Source: Isoetes taiwanensis
Lineage: Eukaryota; Streptophyta; Lycopodiopsida; Isoetales; Isoetaceae
Direction: 5' to 3'
Length of the DNA stretch: 64,000 nt
Assembly (NCBI GenBank): GCA_021234155.1
Contig: JAJEKV010000057.1
Span: forward strand, 434,001-498,000
The notes beneath the pieces were generated by a model. It was not told the origin of the DNA. It did no database searches and was given only the letters and a program-made list of their open reading frames with translations. The translations under genes and the position numbers were made by a program. This document shows positions 44,522 through 55,060 of the stretch, piece after piece. Position 1 is the first letter of the stretch, and the number at the start of each line of letters is the position of its first letter.

Positions 44522-45683
44522 AACTCTTACTTTATGAAAGAAAACCACCAATTTTCAAATGTAGGTGGTTTTCTATGGCTTGAAACTTTAAATTATAACT
44601 ATTTAACAGTACTGCTATGACATGCTCTTGTAAACCCTTCAGCACCTATTAATATATGACCTACAGTTTTAACCAATGTCTTGGTTGTTTTAGAAAGCAA
44701 TTGGATTGTGTTTAATTGTAAATAAGATTGTGTTATAGAAAGCAATTGGGTTTGTTTGTGAAAGTGGATTGTGTTTACTTGTAAATGAGATTGTGTTAAT
44801 TGGTTTGTTTTGTGAAAGCAATTGGATAATGGTTACATTTTTACAATGTCAATGTTTAGAATTTAATGGTTGTAATTTCTGTAATGGATATAATTCCAAA
44901 AACCTGAAATGGTTGAAATTCCTGTAATGGTTATAATTCCACAACTTTGCATGGAATGGTTTATATTTCATTGTCTCCATTCTTTCTTCTTCTTTTCTTT
45001 GCAACCTTTGCACTGCTTTGAGTTTGTGATTTTGACTCAACTACATCTTGTGCCAAGATGGTAGTGTTTTGTGGCAAGCTGTCCATGATGTGATCATGCA
45101 CATCTTCATCAAGCTCATACTGGTTATTTTCCATGTGATGCATGACAAAGTTCACTGCAGTAACTAAATGACTGTAAACACTACATTCAGGATCATGCTC
45201 CAGCAACTCGTATCTGCAGCCTCCAATGAACTTGTAGTACTTTCCTATTACAACAACTTCATTCCTACCAAACTTCTGCCCCCAAGGATCCTTGTATGCT
45301 TTCTCAATGACATGGTTAACCTGTGTGCATTTCAAAATATAAAAATCTACCTTTTCTTTGTTGTTAGGCTCGGCATTGACTGCAAAGTTATCTCCAATTG
45401 CAATTATATCTGACTTCCATTCAGGATCTCCCTCATAAACAGGACCATCAGCAGCTTCATCTTTATATTCAGCACATGTTCTTAGTTCAGAAAAAATCCA
45501 TGTGCCTATTCTCTCCCTGTTTGGACATTTGCCATACTTACCAAGTTAGCAATTGTGGAAGAAACAAGAATAATTCATGTGTGCTACTTGAGTAGGGTCT
45601 GTACTTTGAATAGGCCTGATAGCATGGAAATGACTTGATCCAACTAGAGTTGCACAATCATAACTCTCACTCCTGTCAACTTC

Positions 45684-45831
45684 ATCAATTCCTATTCCCC
45701 AAAAAAACCTGCAGTTTCACAAACATAGAACATTCAAACAAAATATGAATTGATCAACTTCATCAATTCCTATCTCCCAAAAAAACCTGCAGTTTCACAA
45801 ACATAGAACATTCAAACAAAAAATGAATTGA
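45684..45831. repeat. 73-bp tandem duplication at an intron edge
   Basis: CAACTTCATCAATTCCTATT with ACCTGCAGTTTCACAAACAT and AGAACATTCAAACAAAA occurs twice, head to tail. The duplication includes the 3' splice site and first codons (minus strand) of the GFFWGIGIDE exon of the transposase-like gene, so it duplicates the splice acceptor. Confidence 0.8.
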
Positions 45832-47301
45832 TATAAAAGGGTTTTGAGAAAATACCTAAATCTGTCCTTCCCTTCAATTGTGGAATGTTCTTTGAAATGT
45901 CTTGTACAAAAAACAACTACATCATGTGCATTTCTCAATGGTGTTGAATTCCTCTTTAACATTTCATGAGTTAGTGCCTTCTTAATGACAGTTCCAGGAC
46001 CATCATGTTCACCTGTCTCAAGAAAAATGACTGATCATGCATAGGAATACAACAAGAAAAGAATAAAACATTTCAGAATACCTTTTCCATGGTATGAAGC
46101 AAAATAATTCCAATTTATTGGAATGCTGGAGTTTTGGTAGTACCTACCAAGGAAATAAAATGGCCTTGCACCTTTAAACTGATGAGAGCATCCATCAGAC
46201 CACATAATATGCTGCTTATATTTGATACCTCATGTGCCCTCGCTAAAAATTTGCATGTTTGAGCAAGCAGTGTTGCACAAATAAGGTGTCATGTTCCCTA
46301 ACATCTGAGATGTAGAAATGTGTCTCTTTGATAATTCTTCTTTCATTCTCATCTAAATGAGGATCATCTAATTTTGTTGCATGTCTGTATGTAATGTGTA
46401 CCAAAATTGTGCACTGATCATTCCTCCAATGAAGACTTTGGATTTCTTGTTAGATCTTGAAGGTATAATTCTCAAAGAAAGTCGACATCAAAACAATTGA
46501 ATCCTTTGGAAACGTTGCCAAACAATCCCTAAATTGTTTGGCCTGCCACCTCCCCTCATAGTTGTGTGGAATGAACTGCTTCAAGACTGTCTTTGCATTC
46601 TCAAATATCTCAGCAACACTTGTTGATTTGTAAACCAATTTAGTAACTGGTTTTTTAGAAATCTTATAACCTCCATTATCATCAGGCTCTTCCACATGCT
46701 CATAGATCTACATCAGGAAACAACAGCAAATCACAACCAGCACTAGACAACCTAAATAGACAATCCTCACCTTTTCATATGTCTTCCAGTCAACTTGATA
46801 ACCCTTTCACAGATGTCTTTTCTTTTGGACATATTGGTAACTTGCTTGGCCCACATTTTTGGCATTTTAAAGTCAAACAATCATGTGCATACCATTCATC
46901 AGATTCATCTCGTGCACATACTAGTGACCTCCAAAGCTCACTAGTTGAAGCATAGGTGCACTTTCTTGACATGCATGTTGGTCCAGGCCCACAGACCTCA
47001 CAAGTGCACTTGCAACCAACACCATGTATTTTTTCATCATGTCTGACTTTGTTAATTGCAACTCTTACAAAGTCTGCTTTCATATGATACACACAGCAGC
47101 ATGTCTCTCTATCCTTAACCTTCCTAACATAGGGAGGTTTCAATGCATGGAATAGTGAAAAAGAGACCTCAAACTTTGGATATTCACTTCTGAAACGTTG
47201 GTAGAAAGTGACCTGCAAGACATGCAACCAAAATTAGCATTAGACAGTTTGAAAACAGTTTAGCAAGAAAGAAACAATTGTATGAATAAAATACAACCAA
47301 T

Positions 47302-49033
47302 CAGGGATAGGTTCAATACGCTGTACGTTTTATACGGAATACGTATGAATTGTATGATACGGCACATATTTGCCGTATAAAACGTAAAAAATACGGCAAA
47401 AAAAAATTCCGGCGTCGGAAGATTTTCGCGTACGCCCTGGACGAGGTGCACCCTGGATTACCACAGTCGTCGGATCTGTCAATCCTACGCCCCAGACTGT
47501 ATGTTGGAGCCTCTGGACACCTCTCGTTTCGATTATGCTCAATTATGATTGGGGACGCCTATGATTTTAAGATGTCGAATACGAGTTTGCCTAAGGTTTT
47601 GATGGTATATCGAGCCTCTATACGGTTTCGCTTAAGCTTTTAGAATATGAAATACGGGGATTCGAACCTCTACCAAAATAACTCAATGTCCTAATAAGAC
47701 TACTTTAACCAATCTAACCAGTGAGCTAATGTGACTATTTTTTATCTTAAATCTATGTTTTTTTTTATAATAACCCATTGAATTGTTTTAGGGATATGGT
47801 CTATGGTTTCAAGAATTATATCTATATGAAATCCCCCTGTTATTTTGCTACATATTCTAAACGAGGTGCACCCTGGATTACCACAGTCGTCGGATCTGTC
47901 AATCCTACGCCCCAGACTGTATGTTGGAGCCTCTGGACACCTCTCGTTTCGATTATGCTCAATTATGATTGGGGACGCCTATGATTTTAAGATGTCGAAT
48001 ACGAGTTTGCCTAAGGTTTTGATGGTATATCGAGCCTCTATACGGTTTAAACTTAAGCTTTTAGAATATGAAATACGGGGATTCAACCTCTACCAAAATA
48101 ACTCAATGTCCTAATAAGACTACTTTAACCAATCTAACCAAAGGAGCTAATGTGACTATTTTTTATCTTAAATCTATGTTTTTTTTATAATAACCCATTG
48201 AATTGTTTTAGGGATATGGTCTATGGTTTCAAGAATTATATCTATATGAAATCCCCCGAACCCCCTCGTTATTTTGTTACATATTCTAAAACGAGGTGCA
48301 CCCCTGGATTACCACGATCGCCGGATCTGTCAATCCTAACGCCTGACATCGTATGTTGGAGCCTCTGGACACCTCTCGCTTCGATTATGCTCAATTATGA
48401 TTGGGGACGCCTATGATTTTAAGATGTCGAATCTGAAGTTTGCCTAAGGTTTTGATGGTATATCGAGCCTCTATACTGGTTTAAGCAAAGCTTTTAGAAT
48501 ATGAAATACGGATTCGAACCTCTACCAAAATAACTCAATGTCCTAATAAGACTACTTTAACCAATCTAACCAAAGGAGCTAATGTGACTATTTTTATCTT
48601 AAATCTATGTTTTTTTTTATAATAACCCATTGAATTGTTTTAGGGATATGGTCTATGGTTTCAAGAATTATATCTATATGAAATCCCCCTGGAACCCCCT
48701 GTTATTTTGCTACATATTCAAATTTACAGACGCTGAAACCTTCCGTTTTGCGTCGCTTTTTTTCACAGACGTCATAAAAGCGGGTTTCGCGTCGCCAACC
48801 CCCTCGAAAAAAAAAAAAAAAAATTCTATGGTTTCGCTGATTTTATCGCCGCCAGCGTCTGTGAAAAAATTTCAGCGTCAGACGGCTTTCACGGAAACTT
48901 TCGCAGACGCGAAATTTTTTTTTTCCGGCCGGTGAGGTTTTTATACGTTAAATACGTATTTTATTAAAAAATACGTATTTTTTGACTTTATACGTCAGGA
49001 ATTTTAATTTTGTACGTATAGAACCTATCCCTG
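47302..49033. mobile_element. hAT-type element with CAGGG termini and 8-bp target duplication
   Basis: Left end CAGGGATAGGTTCAATACG (47302), right end the inverse CGTATAGAACCTATCCCTG (to 49033). Directly outside both ends is CAACCAAT (47294-47301 and 49034-49041). CAGGG-type TIRs and 8-bp duplications are the hAT hallmarks. The element sits in the first intron of the transposase-like gene, which would otherwise be ~100 bases. It encodes no transposase; most of its interior (47442-48716) is an array of three tRNA-like units, and the own sequence is about 430 bases with GC-rich inverted words (CAGACGCTGAAA, TTTCAGCGTC; TACGTATTTTATT). Confidence 0.9.
47442..48716 (-). repeat. Three tandem tRNA-like units nested in the hAT element
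   Basis: Units 47442-47854, 47862-48283 and 48292-48716, inverted relative to those at 5.5-6.8 kb. Each starts CGAGGTGCACC and ends TTTTGCTACATA (plus-strand reading), joined by TTCTAAA linkers. B boxes read GGATTCGAACC on the plus strand (47658 and 48510; one base short in the middle unit). The A-box area is changed to CCAAAGGAGCTA in the second and third units, so those have decayed internal promoters. Confidence 0.8.
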
Positions 49034-49640
49034 CAACCAATAAATATTCTAACCTGAGTCTCTTCTAAGAAGTGTAGTGGATGCATAATTTTCTTCCCTT
49101 TAGATAATCTGATCTTTAAAACATGTTTCTTGGAAGGAGACACTCTAGTGTTGTTCCTCCAAAAGTCAACTATGAATTTTCTTTCATCATAACAGCAGCT
49201 AACCTTCTATTAACTGCAACTGTAACAATTTTCCTGTCTAGATTCATTTGTTTGGCAAAAGCACATTTGTTAGTATCAGCACTAACTGCAAAAGACATTG
49301 CAGCACTTCTGACTCTCCAAGTATCAGTAGTTTTCGAGTACTTATGAGCTTCAAAAGAATCCCTCAGATTTTTAACAATCATTTCCATTGTTTTCACTTC
49401 TTTTGTGCATGGAACACCAAGTTCTGACACCCACTTGGCAGCACCACTTAGAATTTCTTTTCTGTCAGCAGGTTTAGCTTTTTCAAAAATTTGATTCAAT
49501 ACTTTCCCTACTTCTTTGGATAGTTTCTTTTTTTTTCCTTGAGGTAAGTAAACCTTTTTCCGTGAGTCGCATCATCTCGCACTTTAGACTTCTTTTTTCT
49601 TTTTTTTCGCTTTGAATCCTTCTTATCTCAAAGAAATTTG

Positions 49641-51566
49641 TTTTTGAACATAACTTCCAATGAATGTTGGCAGGACATGTTCTCACAACCTTCATTCAAG
49701 CAGGAATCAGTATTCATCCAATTTAATCTTAATTACCAAGTGTGTAGAAAAATAAGTCAGCATAGTTATGTGCATGAAAAATAAGTCAGTATAGTTATAT
49801 GTAGAAAAATAAGTCAGCATAGGTGTTACCTGAATTGTTTGAAGCATCTGGTCTTCCAAGATCTGATGCAAACAAGTCCGAAAAGTGCAAATATTCTTAA
49901 ATGTAGTCAACCTAGATAGAATACATATGTAAAAGTCAAAGCATGTTTGAGGAAACAAACCTTCTTGTTCTAAACAAAATGAATCCATGGTATGCTCAAA
50001 GAACATCTCCATAAAAACATTTGAAGGCATGAAACCTGACAAGAAGCATTTGGCAGCCCCCCAAAATCATAATGAAGGTCCGTAATTATCGACATGATCT
50101 TCCAAATAATTGTATTCTCGCATCAAATAAATTGAAAGTTAAATTTCATCTTTTCGAAGACCACAACAAAGACAGATCCTTTTACAAAATTTGAATTGGG
50201 TTCGGATTCCCTCACTACATTTGAGGAATATTTATACCTGCAGGTAAGGAAGTATTTGCCTTGGTTTGTGGTAATATGTTCTCAGAAAAATTCTTTGAGA
50301 ATGTTGAACAACAATTGGAAATGTGCTTTGATTGCTCTACAAATTCATGCAGACCGGAATAGAGTCTCCCTGCATCAAACTTGCTTGAATTCTTTGCTAA
50401 TGAAGCTAGGAAAGCTTTTTTCCAGTCGAAAACCATAGCTTTCCTGCTCCAAGCAAGAAACACAATTCTGCATCAAAGAAATATTAATTCCGCCAATTTC
50501 CATTTCGAAAGCAACCTACCCTTCCAGGATCACTGAGTTGGCTTCAATCAAGGTCCTTGATTGATCTTGAAGGCCAACGAATTCTCCTGCTCCCCGGAAT
50601 AGCTATGGCGGGTGACGTGCGAGAAGGGTGATGTTTTTGGTGAAGGGTTGAACAGCACTTCACCAGCACTAGTGTCGCGACATGTTTTTTTGAACATGTC
50701 AAATGAAAATACACCCCTATGGTTTGAGGTTTTTTTTGGTGGCCAAAAACATTTCCCGATCAACTAAAAATGAGAAAAAAAAAAAGGTGTTCAATGATTA
50801 AAAAAAAGGGGGGATTTTCTTGATTAGATCGCTCTCCTTTATCTATCGGGAGACCGCTAAATCTTCTTTACCTGTCGGGCGATCGATAGAGATGGTGGCA
50901 GGTTGCACATGCATGCAAATTGCGCAGCTATAAGAACGAGAGCGTCAAAGTCAAATTTCTTAGTGATGGTGGCAATATGATCTAGGGTTTTGGGTTTATA
51001 GTTTCGTGGCAATCCAATCCCGATCAGAGAGTTATTGCCATGCAATTTGTTGCCACAATTACTAGGATTCTTATTCTCTATGCTATGTTCTCCTATTCCA
51101 GCAGGCACATCTTCTTCTAGCTTTGCCTGCGTCTCCTTCCAACAAGCAGGGGTAGGGATGCATTAAGTTTAAATATGGTTTTCGTTTGCCCTACATTAGC
51201 CAGAATCAGATGGTTATCTATATATGTTGATATTGGCCAGATGCTTTAGGTCTTCCATTCGTTCATCCTTGATAGGATGCATGTGCATTTAGCATTCAAA
51301 AGACGTGACCGCTCTGGTGGTTTTGACACTCTGGCGTTTGGAGTCTGGAGATATGAATAATGCTTCTTTTTTGCATCCAGTTTGTTCTTTTAAAGAGGCT
51401 TCATGAAAATTGTTTAATCAAGGTATTTCTTTGCTCTTTTCATCATCATTCTTTATAGTGGTTACTACAGATGCTGACATAATTGATGCTACAGCTTATT
51501 AGAGACACAACTCCATTCACGAGCTCAATTTGCACTCATTCGCATAAATATGAATACCTGCCTTTC
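49641..51566. other. No recognised gene; unexplained minus frame 50215-50463
   Basis: A minus-strand frame of 82 codons (50463-50215) reads like real protein (AMVFDWKKAFLASLAKNSSK), but I know no family; it could be an exon of an unidentified gene. Repeated AAAAATAAGTCAGYATAG words occur at 49747-49820. The rest is AT-rich. Confidence 0.35.
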
Positions 51567-51578
51567 AAAATCTTTGCT

Positions 51579-54500
51579 CCAGCTTGTGCAGGGATTTGAG
51601 AGGGACCAGTGGTCTCGTTTGTTGCAGGATTTGGCCTTGGTTGAGGTCCCTGGGGATTTGTTTTTCACCTATTGTAATAGGCAGATTGGTGCGGGCCGGG
51701 CGTATGCTAGGCATGACCGGTGCTATGCTTCCCCATGCGCATTGGATGGTGTGCCCTCTTTGCGCCGGAGTAACATTCTGTCTACCTCCATTTCTGATCA
51801 TTACCCTCAGGTTTTGTCCAGTCAGGGTGCGGTTGCCTCTCGGCCTTCTCGGACGGTGTTCCGTTTGAACACCCGGCTTCTGGCGGATGCGGATTTCGCC
51901 CCGGCCAGGGTTGTGGCTTGATACCTTTTCATCTCCTCGGGGTATGTCCGGTATGGTGACCGCGTTGGCGTGGTTAAGCCGCTTTTGCTAAGGTCTTTGG
52001 TAGGCGCCGCGGTGCAGCAGAGCGCAGGAGTTGCATAGTCTTTATCGAGTTGAGAAGATTCGGGCGCAAACCTTCCGATGGCATTAGGGAGAATGCAAAG
52101 TGTTGCAAACGTATTGTTGCTTTGGAGCAGGTTAAAGTGCATGAGGCGCTGTGGTGAAGGCAGCCCCACCGGTTGAAGGAGGGGGATACAAGTTCGCCTG
52201 TTCTTCCGAGCAGCTAGGGCAAATGGCGATATCAAAGATCTATGGCGCCCCCTTGCTTTGCCTGATGGCCGGACTTTGGAGGATCCCGCTGAGTTGCAGA
52301 GGTATGTGCATGCTCATTTCTCAGGGTTTTTTGCGCAGCGCACTCTTCCCTATGAGCAGGAGATGCAGGAGCTTGTTTTGGGGGCTGTTAAGCCATCTAT
52401 TTTGCCTCACCAACGTGAGAGCTTGGAGCAGGAGCTCTCCAGAGAGGATTTAGCGGAGGCATGTATGTGCATGGCCAAGGATAAATGTCCTGGGCTGGAT
52501 GGCATCCCCGGAGGAGTTCTTTTCGACTTATTGGGAGTGGGCTGGTGAGTCCGTGGTACCAGTGTATCTTGAGTTGCCGCAGCCTTTCTCACATGGATAG
52601 GATCTTGAATACCGCATGCATTTCCTTGAGTCCGCGGTACCAGGTGTATCTTGAGTTGCTGCAGTCTTCTCACATGGATAGGATCTTGAATACCGCATGC
52701 ATTTCCTTGATTCCTAAGGTTAAGCGACCTTTCTACTATTAATGATTGGAGGCCTATATCCTTGTTGTCCTCTCGTGTACAAGATTATTGCGAAAAGCCC
52801 CCCGCCGAGAAGTTGAAGCCGGTGTTGACTTCTTCCATTAGTAAGGTGTAGTCTGGGTTTGTTCCTGGGAGGAACATTTTGACTAATGTTGCCGCAGCTT
52901 ATGAGGGCCTTTATTGGGCCAGGAGAACAGGTCAAGGCATTGCCTATCTTAAGCTTGACTTTGCCAAAGCTTATGATAGTGTCCGTTGGGAGTTCTTGTC
53001 TGCCATGATGTTAGCGTTGGGCTGTGGTCCACGCTTTTACGAGATATCATGAAGCCGCATAGGTCAGCACAGCCACTCACGGTGGTGTGCTGTGGTGAAC
53101 CCTCCGCCTTTTCTCCTTAGGCGGGGGTAAGGCCGTGGGTGCCCTTTGGCACCATTTTTGTTTACGATTGTGGCGAGGCAATCGCCTCGCTTGTTTTTGG
53201 CTGCAGTGGAGGAGGGGGGTGGTGGATGGGCTTCAGATGCGTGATGGTAGTCGCCAGATTATTAACCAGTTCGCCGATGACACTTTTCTCTTCTTGGTGG
53301 CGTAAGAGAGGAATTTGCGAATGTGAAGGGTTTGCCGGATACTTTCTCCTTGGCCTCGTGCATTCTTCCTCGAATTGGGGTAAATGCTCCGCATTATGGG
53401 CCCAGCTTGACTCCGCCCCCCTTGTTTGGCTCTATTCCCTTGGAAGGTGCTTCCGTGTAATGTGTGTACTAAGTCAAGGGTATTCCCTTTGGAGGGGATG
53501 TTTCCATGGGGAGGGTGTGGGATGAGATTTTGCAGGGGTTGCGTAAAACACCTCAATTGGTGGAAGGGTAGCAAGTTGTCCATGGCGGTAGGATCACTAT
53601 TGCCAAGTCAAGATTTTGTAGCACTCATGTGTATACAAAGATCTGCGATGTTAGCTCCCGAGGGTAAGATACGTGCTTTGGATAAGATTGTTCAAAATTT
53701 TGTGTGGGGCAGGGATGATGAAGGGGCGGTTGTTAAAGTGGCTTGGTGGAAGTGTCTCCCGCCGGAGGATGGGGGCTTGGCCATTCCGATTTGGCACCGC
53801 GCATAGTAAGGTGTTGGTCTCTAAGTTTATTTGGAGCATTCTCGCAGATGGAGCATCTTCTCCCAGGTGCGGCACTATTGTGGCAATCTCTTCGCCATTG
53901 TGTGGCATTTGGAAAGTCGCCGTCAGGCATGTAGAGTTGCCCCCGGCACCGCTTGTATGGTCTCCGCCCTTTCCCACATGCATCCCCTTTTCTCACGGGG
54001 GTGTTGCGGGGCTTGGGATCACGTGCATGTGCTCTTCCAAACTAGATTATGCCTCAGTTTATCACCACTCTTCTCCTTTCTTGTGGGTTCCTCTACCTCC
54101 CGCGTTTCTGCCCTTGGTCGCCATGCATGCTCCTGGACGCAAGTCCCGTTGGAGGCGAAGCTGCCAGGCTCACCTTGGAGGATTGGTATTGGGATGGTCA
54201 GCTAGCTTCGTGGGAGTTCTTTCGAGCTCGCTTTCGCTGAAGGACGCTGGACCGGCTATCTCGGGAACAAGTGGCGGGAGTATTCCGCTACACATACCTA
54301 TAGTCCCTCGTGGTGATGTGGTGGTGCAGTTTGGAAGGTTCATCCGTGATGTTGTATCTTCTTGTTTTGTGCGGTCTTGTTACCGGGTGTTGGCTATTCA
54401 TGACACTCTGCCCTTCATGCAAGTGGTCTCGCAGCTTCCTGGTTCTCGATGGCGGCGCGGTTTGGATGTGGACATGGAGCTCACTTCCCCAATCGGTTCG

Positions 54501-54975
54501 GGTGCTTATGTGGCGTGGGTGCACCACCAGATCGTGGTGAATGTCCTTGTGAGTCGGGCTTTTAGGCCGGTGTGAGCCCTCTTTGCCCTTGTTGTGGCCT
54601 TCATCGCGAGATCGTGGAGCATTGTCCGTTTTTATGCCCTCATTTGCGTGTTGCCCGGGATTGGGTCGTGGCTCGCTTCGTGTGAGATTGAATAGCCAAC
54701 AATTGTTGCTTCATGTGTATCCTGGTGTTTGGCCGCTCGTACGGCAGCAAGCCTTGCATCTGTGCGTGGCTTGGTTGGTGTGGTTGATTTGGAAGCGGCG
54801 GCGGTTGTGGATCTTTCAGGGGATTCAGCAGCCTGCAGCCTCTCTGATTCCTCGACTCAGGTACAAGCTATTTCAAAGCTTTTTGGTGTTCCCGGGATTA
54901 GTAGAGCGGAAGTTTTCTATTTGGCGGGACTTCTTGGGTGTGGTAGATGGTGATGGTCAGTTTGTACAGCAGTAG
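51579..54975 (+). pseudogene. LINE ORF2 remnant (endonuclease end, reverse transcriptase, zf-RVT)
   Basis: Endonuclease C-terminal part at 51590-51920 (ERDQWSRLLQDLALVEVPGD, RHDRCYAS, SDHYPQV, VFRLNTRLL). Reverse transcriptase from ~52430: AKDKCPGLDGIPGGVLFDLL, DRILNTACISLIPKV, SGFVPGRNILTNVAAAYEGL, AYLKLDFAKAYDSVRWEFLS (first catalytic Asp), and NQFADDTFLF at 53263 with the FADD active site. After PPEDGGLAIP the frame decays; near 54587 CPCCGLHREIVEHCPFLCPH is the zf-RVT cysteine/histidine motif. Many frameshifts. An ~83-base tandem duplication (52546-52628, 52631-52711) repeats the HMDRILNTACISL part. When intact this protein nicks DNA and reverse-transcribes LINE RNA; here it is dead. Confidence 0.85.
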
Positions 54976-55060
54976 AGTTGCAGTTGTTGTGGAGTGTCGA
55001 GGTATCACTGTCTCTTTGGGGCAGTTCTCCTTCCTCCTCACTTGCTTTGTAACATTACCA

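Larger units (their letters stand above)
44955..49640 (-). pseudogene. Transposase-like (DDE/RNase H type) gene with many exons
   Basis: Minus strand. First block (49500-49052): LNQIFEKAKPADRKEILSGA, later VDFWRNNTRVSPSKKHVLKI, exon end CTCAG/GTTAG. Intron carries the hAT element. Next (47211-46780): FSLFHALKPPYVRKVKDRET, CCCVYHMKADF, a Cys-rich stretch (CKCTCEVC; LKCQKCG). Next (46704-46240): WQAKQFRDCLATFP, STFFENYTFK (usual DFAENY; first Asp missing), EIQSLHWRNDQCTILVHITY, ETHFYISD. Then WSDGCSHQFKGARPFYFLGR (~46190), GEHDGPGTVIKKALTHEML (~46010), GFFWGIGIDEVDRSE (~45700), and a basic C-terminus ending 44955. The WSDGC and GxxDGxG motifs with conserved Asp are those of an uncharacterised eukaryotic DDE-like family. 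Stops or frameshifts at about 49172, 46790, 46452 and 46245 inactivate it. Confidence 0.6.

Noticed and set aside
53673-54575. 300-codon plus-strand open frame as a separate gene
   Set aside because: It overlaps the decayed part of LINE ORF2; true LINE motifs lie in shifting frames here, and the peptide resembles no family over its length.
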